From Heligmosomoides polygyrus polygyrus (lineage: Eukaryota > Nematoda > Chromadorea > Rhabditida > Heligmosomidae), in the NCBI GenBank assembly GCA_947396885.1, contig OX377201.1:62284983-62348982 (forward strand): a stretch of 64,000 bases of DNA. Direction: 5' to 3'. The notes below the pieces were generated by a model, which was not told where the DNA came from, did not search any database, and saw only the letters and a list, made by a program, of their open reading frames with translations. The position numbers were made by a program, and so were the translations under genes. Below are positions 10,698 through 19,900 of this stretch, piece after piece. Within the stretch, counting starts at the first letter, position 1. Every line of letters begins with the position of its first letter.

Positions 10698-10929
10698 AAC
10701 ACAGAACAGAACACAACTATGTACATCCTTTACAAACTTCTATTTTTAGTTCTTTTTTTTTGGACGCATGGCGGTGCGCATTGAAGAGCTAAATAATGCG
10801 GAAATAGAGTGCGTGGCGTATCCCAAAAAGCTTTAAGTGCTAATACCGACCGTCGACCTTCTCTTAGGCACTGACTGGAATTTTATCCGCCTTGCTTTTA
10901 TTTTTTCCTTAATACCCGTTGGAGTATAA
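10698..10929 (+). repeat. Left arm of a distant inverted repeat (partner 14935-15203)
   Basis: From GAACAGAACACAACTATG to GTTGGAGTATAAT this segment matches the reverse complement of 14990-15203 with only scattered differences. The match resumes at 11848-11890 after a mariner insertion. The partner is cut by the N gap at 15204 at the equivalent place. Confidence 0.8.
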
Positions 10930-11847
10930 TATTAGGGGGGGGGGCCAAAAGTAATGAGACAAAATGAAAAAAAATCTTTGTCTCCTTATAACTCAATTAC
11001 AACTCAACGATGCTGAGGAGTGTATTTGCCATTAAGGGCAAGGACCTTGCTGCCATCGCTCAGCCAACTTCCTGATCCCATCCTTCCAGAACTGCTTGAG
11101 CCTGGTGTTGATCAACTGCTCGATATGGTTGTCAAGGACTGCTTGGGTTTTTGTGTCCCTTCCGACTAAGAAGTCCTGTAGGCTCAAGTAGTAGTGGTAG
11201 TTGCATGGAGAAATGTCCAGCGAATACGGTGGGTGAGGCATGTGAACGCAGCCCAGCTGGCCAAGCTTATCCGTGCTTACTTGTTCCCCATGGGGTGCGG
11301 CGTTGTCGAAGAGGAGAACCTTCTTGAAGCGCTGCGAATGAATAAGAGCGAGTCGCCCGCCCATCTCCTCTATTTCGTTCACCATGGCCTTGGAGTTCAT
11401 CGCGGTGCTCTTGGGAAACAGCCTCCGGTAAACCGATCCATGGGCGCAGACCCAAAAGCTCCAAAGATGCTTCTCGCCGTGAACATCTCGCCGAACGAAG
11501 GTCGGTAACAATTCACCAGGCCTCACCCAGACTCGCTGCTTGGCAGGGTTAAGGTAGAAGACGTACTTCTCATCCTGTGTGAATATTGAGCCCAGGCTGC
11601 TCGGGGTTGGGAATTGGGGGAGATTTGAGCGGCACAGGTCGACTCGTCAGACTGGGGTTTCGGCATGAGACAGGCTGGGGTTTTTGGCATGCTTCTGGAA
11701 AGAGCGGAAGTGGTAACTTTTCAGATGGGCTTCAGTAAGTAGCATACAAACATACAAATACAACAAGCACGAAACCAGACTCCAGCCACGAGATATATGG
11801 ACACGGCGTGGGGTGTCTCATTACTTTTGGCCCCCCCCCCCCTAATA
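10930..11847 (-). mobile_element. Internally deleted mariner-type element with poly-G ends
   Basis: TA duplications at 10930-10931 and 11846-11847 enclose 914 bp. Termini are TTAGGGGGGGGGG, then CCAAAAGTAATGAGACA, and the inverted equivalent (the right end has two extra C's). The TTAGG start and TA target fit mariner. At 914 bp it lacks room for a complete transposase of about 340 codons. The inverted paralogue at about 14970-14982 shows the uninterrupted site. Confidence 0.85.
11032..11605 (-). pseudogene. Mariner transposase C-terminal remnant
   Basis: The frame ending at 11032 carries, in order, TQDEKYVFYLNP (first catalytic Asp), LLFDNAAPH (second Asp) and HPPYSLDISPCNYH. This last corresponds to the mariner PYSPDLAPSDYH block with Asn replacing the usual third Asp at the D,D34D position. 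The N-terminal helix-turn-helix DNA-binding region is missing upstream because the element ends at 11845. The copy is therefore non-autonomous on two counts: it is truncated and it has an altered catalytic triad. Confidence 0.8.
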
Positions 11848-11899
11848 GAATGCATGGCGCATTACCAAAAGGCATTCAGTCATGCTATATTTTTATCTC

Positions 11900-12540
11900 G
11901 TGACTATTTGTGGGGAACAGAGCATTCGTTCGTTTTCAAATGAAACGGTCCAACTGATGCACCAGCCCATGAAAAGAACGATGCGCTTTAAATCTCAGTT
12001 TCTGAACGAACGTCCGTCTAACATCTTCTCTTGCGAAGCATTTGAAAGCAATGTGCTGCAAGAAGCAAAAGAAAGCAAAGTACTGCAGTATATGCTTTAC
12101 CTGATTTTTCACTATTCGCTTTATTTCTCTGGATTGGTGCAGACCCTGGCTTAAACGTAATATGAAAATCGTCTAGAATGGCAAAACGTCTTTGCCATAC
12201 ATACCCAGATATCTATTCGAGGATTTATGGACCAAGACAGATGTGAAAAGTAACATAATCGTTGTTGTGCCAAACCTCGGTTCGCATATGCGTCTTTTCA
12301 CGCCCTGTCACTGAACCCAGTGCCGAGTCCACACCTGCCTCTTTTCGTCAACCCTTGTCTGTTGCTGTTTGACATTGTTTGGCTAAACAACAGAGACAAT
12401 AACTGTTTTAAGGCTGGTAAAAGGTTGTTAAAAGCGGAATTATCCGCCATCTGGATATCCTCGCAAGAGGCATTCACTAGTTAGCCATGTTGTTACGCAG
12501 TCTTTTTCCTTTAGAAATTTTTTGTATCTTACTTTAAAAC
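11900..12540. other. Spacer with no recognised feature
   Basis: Contains a 90-codon frame (11882-12154, +) with no motif. Otherwise unremarkable. Confidence 0.4.
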
Positions 12541-12544
12541 AATG

Positions 12545-12790
12545 AAGCGTGGTAGCGCAGCCAGGGGAGGCGCCGGCAGTTGTGTTCACACCGATTCAAG
12601 CTTCTCGGGTCGGGTTTCCTGCTGAGGCCTACTAAAACTTACAGTCCTTCAAGGTTGCTACCGGTCTTGTCTGGGAAGGGCAAAACACTGACTTATCTAT
12701 CGGTTGGCAACCGCAATTCAGAACCAAATTGCTCCACGACAGAAATCTCCTATAGAAATAGAATACATGGTGCACTCTTCAAGGTGATTG
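12545..12790 (+). repeat. SINE-like copy c (with A-box-like head)
   Basis: Starts with GTGGTAGCGCAGCCAGGGG, which fits a tRNA A-box (TRGYNNANNNGG). Then come TCGGGTCGGGTTTCCTGC (B-box region) and CTGACTTATCTATCGGTTGG. It ends GAAATAGAATACATGGTGCA, equivalent to the AATAGAATGCGTGGCGCAT block elsewhere. This is the most complete copy in the window. Confidence 0.55.
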
Positions 12791-13074
12791 ATTGAAACTG
12801 ATCTTTATCCTTTATTCTTTATGGAAAACTTCTGTTGAACGGTGTAAATCGTTGCAATTACAACTGGATGAATAAGTCAGGACTCACTCACGGCTGAATC
12901 TTCAGCGGTAGCGACGAGTTCTCCTTCGAAATGGAAGAGTTGTCGCGAAAACGAACAGTACAGCACTTTCAGGAGTCCAGAAGTCACTGAATTATTTGAG
13001 TTGCTCCCAAATATCGTGCAAAAAAAATTCTTTAAGACAGCCACGAACCCGCGTTCGAGCTTCGAAATATCGGC

Positions 13075-14150
13075 AAATTACAGTAGGTTACGGTAGGTGT
13101 GAGTAAAGGTGGTGTATCCAAACATGCTTCGAATGATAGCGACTAATTGTCTGGCGAGTAGATCAGAGATACTGACTACGAATCTATGGGGCTGCTTATG
13201 AAACTTCGTGATATTGCTAGGTTACGGTAGATATGGGTAAGGGAAGAGTTTTGGTCAACACGATCAACTTTACATAGAAGTCCCAAGCGAAGGAGTTGTT
13301 ATTTGGAATCCTTACAAGACATCTAACCATAAGTGCTATCTTGTGATATCTCTTTTGGGGTGTGCCACACATTCTACCGTAGAATACGGGGTGCCATAGA
13401 GTCAAATTGAAAGCGTGCTTGGTTCACACAATACTTTCGCTAACCAGCAGGTGAACAATCCTGTTTTTTATCCTTTCCGACGAATCTGGTACTAATTCAC
13501 CGACTCCGGAGAGATGGAACGCTTGGTTGGCCTGTGAGGAAAATCTGAACCAAGAAGCTAGAATCGGGTGCACGCGACAGCCAACTCCTCCGACTGCGCT
13601 CCACGTGTCCCTATAGGCTAGTTACGAATTTAAACTGGCTCCACCATTTTTCCTTAAAGTGTGATATGTCGCGTAGCCTAGCGGATGTGAATGTTTACGT
13701 CCTTCAGAGCACTGCGAGAATTATGCGGATAAATGCGAATGGCTGCTGTGGCACTGGGTCTAGATGAGGGGCTGTGGAACTATTCCAGAAAGAGCGCCTC
13801 CTCCAATTGCGCGTCCACGCGTCCATTTTGTGTAACTTCGACTAAATACGGTACCTTACGGTGGATGTGAGTGAAAGTAGGTGGTGAGGGCAAGATCCCT
13901 GAGCAAATCTTCAAAGGTGCAACAAGATGTCTAGCGTGGGTATTTGGGATGCCGATCACGAATGGGATGATTAGTGCAAGTTTTGAAAGATCGACCGAGT
14001 ACTGTGGGTTACTGTGGGATGGATAAAGGTGGTGGATGGGTGAGGTCAGGCTAACCAACTTCGTCATTTGAGGTGCTGATCACGACTCTGAGATCCGATT
14101 CTCGAAGTATAAGCAGATACGATGGGTTACTGTGGGGCTACAGCACTTCT
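13075..14150 (+). repeat. Degenerate tandem repeats of roughly 150 bp
   Basis: The motif GGTTACGGTAGGTGTGAGTA or a variant recurs near 13085, 13215, 13850, 14005 and 14120, each followed by a G-rich AAAGGTGGTG block. Three of them are followed by GATGCCGATCACGAATGGGA / GAGGTGCTGATCACGACTCT / ATACTGACTACGAATCT. The units are diverged and interrupted by a reversed SINE at 13500-13616. Confidence 0.5.
13500..13616 (-). repeat. SINE-like copy d
   Basis: On the - strand the order is GTTGGCTGTCGCGTGCACCC, then TTCTTGGTTCAGATTTTCC, CACAGGCCAACCAAGCG and GTACCAGATTCGTCGGAAAG, matching the other family members. Confidence 0.55.
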
Positions 14151-14289
14151 CGAGGTCAAAATCACAAAAAGTGTCCAAGTATCGCTTAACCCAGAGCTAT
14201 AATAAAAATACTAAAACTGTCGACATTCGTTCTCTTCTTTGTGCGATCCATTATGAAATTTGGCTCTACTGCATATTTTACAAGCATCG

Positions 14290-14530
14290 GGCGCGCCGAA
14301 TCGGAGGAGATGCCGGCTGTCGCGTGCACCCAATGCCAGGTTCTAGGTTCGGATTTCCCGTTCAGGCCAGGACTTGCCTCGCGGTTGATGACTTTGTACT
14401 AGGCTTCCGTCGGAGGAATAAAACACTGACTTCTCCATTGGTTCGCGACTACTTGGTTCGCAACTCAAATTCCCTCCACGACATCCCGAGTAGAGGTAAA
14501 ATACGTGGCGCATCACGTGATAGGATTGCT
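14290..14530 (+). repeat. SINE-like copy e
   Basis: GCCGGCTGTCGCGTGCACCC, AGGTTCTAGGTTCGGATTTC (B-box-like), TTCAGGCCAGGACTTGCC, TTCTCCATTGGTTCGCGACT and ACATCCCGAGTAGAGG are followed by TAAAATACGTGGCGCATCAC. A near-complete copy. Confidence 0.58.
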
Positions 14531-14764
14531 TGACTAATGCTGCTGGACTATCTTTTGTTTTGTCTCGTAGAGTTATAACCTGTGTTCCTGTTTACTAAAT
14601 GAGGTTGAAATTGCGTCGAAGTCCTGCATCATCAGTCCTGCACAGTTTTCCACTCATAGCCGAAGGCGTAGCGGATTACTGATAAGATCGCTTTCATGTG
14701 TTGATAGCTAGCCATCAGATAGACTTACTGAAAATGTTTACAGTTAGATGTTCAATTGCAGCAA

Positions 14765-15120
14765 GAGTACTGCACATCTATACAGCCACCGGAACGGCTC
14801 GATAAAGGATAAGGAATAAAAGCGTTACCAAATCCCTTTGCGGAATGCGCCACGCATTCTATTACATTTCTACTGGAATCACAGGAAAAACGAAAATAAG
14901 GTGAATAAAATTCGATAAAGTATAAAGGGTAAACGTCAGCTTTACTAAACGCCTTTGGGGGATGCGCTATGCATTCCATTATACTTCAACAGGTATTAAA
15001 CAAAAAATAAAAACAAGGATAAAATTCTAGTCGGTGCCTTCGAGAAGGTCGACGGTCGGTATTAGCACTTAAAGCTTTTTGGGATACGCCACGCACTCTA
15101 TTTCCGCATTATTTAGCTCC
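14765..15120 (-). repeat. Three tandem copies of a GTGGCGCAT-containing tail unit
   Basis: On the - strand ATAGAATGCGTGGCGCATTC, GGAATGCATAGCGCATCC and ATAGAGTGCGTGGCGTATCC occur at intervals of about 110-130 bp, each followed by an AAAGG or AAAAG block and then a CTTTAT-rich tract. The same block ends the SINE-like copies, so these appear to be multiplied SINE tails. Confidence 0.5.
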
Positions 15121-15203
15121 TCAATGCGCACCGCCATGCGTCCAAAAAAAAAAAGAACTAAAAATAGAAGTTTGTAAAGGATGTACATAGTTGTGTTCTG
15201 TTC
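14935..15203 (-). repeat. Right arm of the inverted repeat paired with 10698-11890
   Basis: The reverse complement reproduces 10702-10929 almost base for base and then runs without interruption through the site that holds the mariner at 10930-11847. It is thus a paralogous empty site. Sequence continues into the N gap. Confidence 0.8.
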
Positions 15204-15403
15204 NNNNNNNNNNNNNNNNNNNNNNNNNNNNNNNNNNNNNNNNNNNNNNNNNNNNNNNNNNNNNNNNNNNNNNNNNNNNNNNNNNNNNNNNNNNNNNNNN
15301 NNNNNNNNNNNNNNNNNNNNNNNNNNNNNNNNNNNNNNNNNNNNNNNNNNNNNNNNNNNNNNNNNNNNNNNNNNNNNNNNNNNNNNNNNNNNNNNNNNNN
15401 NNN
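15204..15403. other. Assembly gap (200 N)
   Basis: Exactly 200 unknown bases. The round size suggests an arbitrary placeholder. It falls at the edge of inverted repeats on both sides. Confidence 0.99.
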
Positions 15404-15740
15404 TTTTTAAAAATCAAGTACTTGTAAAAAGAAACATATATTTGAGCTCAGCAGCTCAAGCTCTATCTTATGACCTATAGATTTCAGTAGAGTTGAACAA
15501 TGCGTATAGGCCCGACAGAATCAATCGAGTGGGCGCGACAACCTGTAGATCGATCGAGCGACAGTTTGAAGAGTGAGCGTTTGGGGAGCTTTATCACAAA
15601 TTTGTGGCCGCCCGACTCAGGAATTGCTCTAATACTGTCTAGCGAGCCTTTGGAGTGCGCCGTGAATGTACAATGCATATTGGATCGAACCTATCAATCA
15701 AGGGGGGAGGTACAGCTTGTAGAGTGAGCGTCTGAGGAGT
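15404..15740 (+). repeat. Outer inverted-repeat arm (partner 18911-19265)
   Basis: From AATCAAGTACTTGTAAAAAG through GATCGAACCTATCAATCAAG this segment is the reverse complement of 18911-19265 with few differences. The arms enclose about 3.2 kb. Confidence 0.8.
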
Positions 15741-16110
15741 TTTATCACAAATTTGCAGCTGCCCCACTCGAGAATTACTCTGAGACTGTCCAGTGAGTCT
15801 TTGGAGTGCGCCGTGCACAATGCATATGGGATCGAACCTATCAATCGTGTGGGAGCGACCGCTTGCAAATTGCTTGCGCGGGCGTGTTCGGAGCGCAATA
15901 ACTCTGTTATGTCGGAATCGTTTCGGCCGCAAGTCGTGGGTCTTGTAAGCAGTGAAACGATGTAGTAGCACGCTAAAGTGGAACGGCATAGCATATGATT
16001 AGGTAAAGCTACAGGGGCGCGAATATGCAGATTAGCCTTGTGTGACACGATTTTTTTCGAATTTCAGTCGACCTCTGCAGGAAGACGCGGAGACCGGGAT
16101 CACCGATATT
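15640..16110 (+). repeat. Inner inverted-repeat arm (partner 17060-17470)
   Basis: TCACAAATTTGCAGCTGCCC, ATGCATATGGGATCGAACC and TCGGAATCGTTTCGGCCGCA reappear inverted at 17134-17400. The match extends to the CGACCTCTG/GACGCGGAGACC block at 16066-16095, whose inverse is at about 17075-17105. A direct copy of the latter region also lies at 16280-16460. Confidence 0.7.
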
Positions 16111-17059
16111 GCCGTATAGTGGCGGGGACATATTCGGGGTGTCGGTTATCCTGACCCGACCACCGTCAAACGGGAAGTAACCTGCTGAAGTCGACGAAAA
16201 TCTCAAAAACGGACGTCGGATTCGTAATAGGGGGCGAGTAAGAGGGCAGGAAACTTCAACCGCTAAGTCCGCCGACCTAAAACGGCAGATGGGGCTAAGG
16301 CAGTTTAGGCAGCTGAGAAGTTCTGAGCACGTCACCGTAAAGCACCTTAAATGCTTTGTTCGTTTACGCATTTTGAGGCCGTTACCTCGCCGCGTCTTCT
16401 CGCAGTGGTCCACCGAAATCGGAAAAAAAATTGCGTTACGCAAGCCTCACCTGCATATTTGCGCCGCTGTTACTTCGTCCGTTCACAAGCTATATCGCTG
16501 TTCTTTAGCATACGACTAGAACGTTTTACTGGCTACAAAATGGACAAGTTGCAGCCAGATCGATTCGATCTCGAAAGAGTTACTGCGCTCCGAACACGCC
16601 CTTGCGTCCTATTTCGCATAACAACGGTCGATGTTCTCCGCGCTCTTATTGGCCCAGATCACAGTTCTCGATACTTGTAGTAACACCATTGAAATCAACA
16701 GGAAAAGTTCTATCGAATGGCATCAAGCTTGGCCAATTTCGAAAACATCGATTTTCGATGACGTCATCGTCCTTCTGCAACGGCCTGGTGCGCTCTCGTC
16801 CCCGATGCGAAATTGTCAAAAAATCTATGTTTACAAAATCGGCCGATATTTACACCATTCGATAGCGCTTTTCACGCTGAACAGAGCACTACCATTGCGA
16901 GTGTCGAAAACTCAAATCTGGGCGTGCAAGAACTCAAGAAACTCTAACCGCTATCTTCCGCCACTCTAAATTTGCAAATGGGCTAAGGCACTTCAGGAAG
17001 CTAGGGAGTTGTGAGCATGTCGTCGTAAAGTACATTAATTGTCCTGCTCGCCAACGCGT

Positions 17060-17470
17060 TCGTAGGCCGTTAGGTCTCCGCGTCTTCCTACAGAGGTCGA
17101 CTGAAATCCGAAAAAAATCGTGTCACACAAGGGTTACCATCGTTTCACTGCTACAAGACCCACGAGTTGCGGCCGAAACGATTCCGACATAACAGAGTTA
17201 TTGCGCTCCGAACACACGCGCGCATGCAATTTGCAAGCGGTCGCTCCCACACGATTGATAGGTTCGATCCCATATGCATTGTGCCCGGCGCACTTCAAAG
17301 ACTCACTGGACAGTCCTAGAGTAATTCTCGAGTGGGGCAGCTGCAAATTTGTGATAAAACTCCTCAGACGCTCACTCTACAAGCTGTACCTCCCCCCTTG
17401 ATTGATAGGTTCGATCCAATATGCGTTGTACACCGCGCACTCCAAAGGTTCGCTGGACAGTGAAGTTCCT
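17060..17470 (-). repeat. Inner inverted-repeat arm (partner 15640-16110)
   Basis: Reverse-complement partner of the arm described at 15640. The overlapping outer arm sequence (TACCTCCCCCCTTGATTGAT) is also present. Confidence 0.7.
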
Positions 17471-17490
17471 GAGTAGAGCAGCTGCAAATC

Positions 17491-17530
17491 CTACTATATA
17501 TAAAAGAGTAAGCGGTTGTGTCTGTCCTTC
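17491..17530 (+). repeat. Helitron-like 5' terminus
   Basis: TCCTACTATATATAAAAGAG followed by a GTCTGTC tract resembles 5' ends of Helitrons in invertebrates (TC start, TACTATATATAAAA). Similar ends are present inverted near 21717-21737 and 63930-63950. No Rep/helicase coding sequence is visible. Confidence 0.35.
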
Positions 17531-17602
17531 CGTCTGTCGGTCCGTCTGTCGGTCCGTCTGTCCGTCCGTCTGTCCGTCCGTCTATCCATCCGTCGTCCAT
17601 CT
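17518..17602 (+). repeat. TCTG/TCCG microsatellite
   Basis: Imperfect alternation of GTCTGTC and CGTCCGTC for about 85 bp, immediately after the Helitron-like start. Confidence 0.85.
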
Positions 17603-17890
17603 GTTTTTTTCAAAAACGTCGAGTAGCAGGCGTACGGGTTGAGACGAGGTGTAACCAACGTCGCGTCGCGTGCGTCAGAAGACGTTTCACCGATGTCGCG
17701 CAAAGGACGAACGGTTTGAAAAGACGTGTTACCGACGTCGCTCGACAGGCGTCCGAGTTCAGGAGTTGTGTCACCCATATCGTGCAGTGGGTGTCTAGGA
17801 TCAGAAGAGGTGTCACCGATGTCGCCCAAGTGGTGTCCGGATTCAGACGACGTGTCGCCGATGTCGCGCAAAGGATGAACGGTTCGAGGG
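17603..17890 (+). repeat. 48-bp degenerate minisatellite
   Basis: GTGTCACCGATGTCGC and variants recur every 48 bp (17688, 17736, 17784, 17808 and 17847 region), giving frames with 16-residue repeats such as RRVTDVAQ. More diverged units continue at about 18320-18500 after the G-rich tract. The repeat period, not selection, explains the open frames. Confidence 0.65.
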
Positions 17891-17897
17891 TCCAGTA

Positions 17898-18300
17898 ATG
17901 GGGGAGGGGGGGGGGGGGGAGGAAGTGGAAAGGAGGCAGACCAGTGAAGAGGGGACCACTAAGGGGGACCACTGCAGGGGACGCTCCAGTAGTGGGGGGG
18001 GGGGAGTGGAAAGAAGGAGGACCAGTGAAGAGGGGACCACTAAGGGGGGCCACTGCAGGGGAGGGTCCGGTGAGGGGGGACCGGTAACGGGGGAGGGACC
18101 AGTGAAGAGGGGATCAGTAAAAGGGACCAGCAAAGGTAGAACCAGTAACGGGGAGGGGGTGGTGAAGGAGGCCCAATGAAGAGGGGATCAGTATAAGGGG
18201 GGGGGGGGGGGAGAGAGAGAGAGAGACGGTAAAGGGGACCAGTGAAGATGGAACCACTGAAGGAGGGGGTCCAGTGAAGGGAACCAGTAAGGGCGAACCA
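17898..18300 (+). repeat. G-rich low-complexity minisatellite
   Basis: Degenerate units of GGGGACCAGTGAAGA / GGGGACCACTAAG with long G runs (up to 12) on the + strand. It has high G-quadruplex potential and is not coding. Confidence 0.8.
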
Positions 18301-18673
18301 TGATTTTTTATCAGTATCGTCCAACGGATATCAGGCTTCAGAAGACGTGCTGCTCACGTCGTTACACGTGTGTTGGGGCTCAGCAGATGTATCACAGGCG
18401 ATATCAGCATGCGTCCGGATTCAGAACACGTGACCCAGACGTCGTACAACGTGCGTCCAGATCCAGAAATCGTTCCACAGATCGTGCTTGCACATCATTC
18501 GTGAGAAGACTTTTTAAGGGCATCGTTCGACAAGCGTGCGCGTACTTGACTCTCACTACGTCTTCATTTTTTTTCACTCCGGCACAAGTGTAAGGGATAT
18601 TGGCGGGGTTGAGAGTGAGGGTAAGGAGAATGGTTAAGGTTGTCGGAGGAACATGACTGCTGACGGACAGTTA

Positions 18674-18890
18674 ACGGTATCGAGCGGTCTACCGACACCC
18701 ATTGGTTTCACTTATGTTTCCGCAGATTAAGCACTTTGAGTTGAGACTCTCACAGTCTGTTCCTCAGGACTTAGTAGAACATGTACTTCGGAGAATGAAA
18801 TGAAAGTAAGAGGGCCTAAAGAAGAAAAGAACACGGTCGGGGTGTTCTATACTCGGGGTTTGGGGCGAAGCCCCCAATCAAACGTTTGGC
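18674..18890 (+). repeat. 217-bp dispersed repeat, copy 1 (hairpin end)
   Basis: Nearly identical to 20347-20563. It begins TAACGGTATCGAGCGGTCTA and contains a stop-terminated coding-like end (PTPxxFTYVSAD). It finishes with a GGGGCGAAGCCCC hairpin followed by CAATCAAACG. A short loop hairpin close to the end resembles Helitron 3' termini. Confidence 0.65.
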
Positions 18891-18910
18891 GGCCGAAAGG
18901 CCGCTGAACG

Positions 18911-19265
18911 TCTGGTTTATGATAAAACTCCTCAGACACTCACTCTACAAGCTGTACCCCCCCCCCCTCGATTGATAGGTTCGATCCAATATGCATTGTA
19001 CACGGCGCACTCCAAAGGCTCGCTGGACAGTCTTAGAGCAATTCCTGAGTAGGGCAGCTGCAAATTTTTGATTAAACTCTCCAAACGCTCACTCTTCAAG
19101 CTGTCGCTCGATCGCTCTACAGGTTGTCGCGCCCACTCGATTGATTCTGTCGGGCCTATACGCATTGTTCAACTCTACTGAAATCTATAGGTCATAAGAT
19201 AGAGCTTGAGCTGCTGAGCTCAAATACATGTTTCTTTTTACAAGTACTTGATTTTTAAAAAAGTT
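18911..19265 (-). repeat. Outer inverted-repeat arm (partner 15404-15740)
   Basis: Reverse-complement partner of the first segment after the N gap. It ends at CAAGTACTTGATTTTTAAAA. Confidence 0.8.
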
Positions 19266-19273
19266 ATTTAAAA

Positions 19274-19301
19274 GGCCGCTTTGGACCGTTCCAAAGCGGC
19301 C
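19274..19301. repeat. Perfect 12-bp stem, 4-nt loop hairpin
   Basis: GGCCGCTTTGGA at 19274-19285 pairs with TCCAAAGCGGCC at 19290-19301 around CCGT. It lies just outside the outer inverted-repeat arm. It is transposon-end-like; no promoter or terminator role is inferred in a nematode. Confidence 0.7.
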
Positions 19302-19344
19302 TATGTTGACCTTTCCGGGATTTCCGGCGAATGAACGGAGGAAC

Positions 19345-19455
19345 ATGTCCGGTACTGTAGCTTGCACCCCGAGTCGAAGCCGCACCAATCAAGCTTTCTG
19401 TCCAGTTTAAGGTGGACGAATTTGTGCCAGACTCATTCCCAGACAACGTCAAGTA
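19345..19455 (+). repeat. SINE-like copy f (degenerate)
   Basis: TTGCACCCCGAGTCGAAGCC, CACCAATCAAGCTTTCTG and GTGCCAGACTCATTCCCAG match the middle of the SINE-like family. The B-box segment is lost. Confidence 0.4.
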
Positions 19456-19750
19456 CCAATCTCGAACCCGGACTGTTTCATGGGGCTTGGTTGGCCAGCT
19501 ACTAAGCTCACTGACCTCTCAGTAAGGAAGACAGATCAAACGTCCGGACTGATTATGCAAATGGAACCTCAATGAAAGGCCCCCGGAGTTTGACGGCAGT
19601 AGTCAAGAAAACTGATGTCTCTGCAATGAAGAAGATCCACGAATGGGACAAAGCGGATTGGACAGCTGCGGCACAACGTGCTTCATCGGTGACTCTACGA
19701 CTTGACTATTGTATTAGGTCGAACGCTGGTCGCTTTGTAGAAAGACGTAC

Positions 19751-19900
19751 ATTCGAAGACAGCTGCTTGAAATCAAATCCGCGGGCCATATCCTCGAATG
19801 CGTCCTTCTTGTTGAATAGAAGTATGAACCCGACACGAGCGAGGAGATCGTTCTGCACCAGTTGCTCGTAGATAGATATCGTCTTGTTTTTTAAGTGACC
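19751..19900 (-). CDS. G-alpha exon with NKxD guanine-binding motif
   Basis: 150 nt, acceptor TGTTTTCAG, donor AAT|GTACGT, phase 0 at both ends. SIYEQLVQNDLL, then GFILLFNKKDAFEDM corresponds to the SLxLFxSICNNxx...IILFLNKKDLFEEK stretch. It follows the switch II exon in phase across an intron of 18784 bp. That is unusually long for a nematode, but the residue spacing fits G-alpha exactly. Confidence 0.83.

Noticed and set aside
15121..15480. Open frames crossing the N gap
   Set aside because: Most of their length is unknown bases. The same applies to the frames at 43995-44317.
17518..17898. Open frame with 16-residue repeats (RRVTDVAQ)
   Set aside because: Explained by a degenerate 48-bp minisatellite; diverged units contain stops in all frames.
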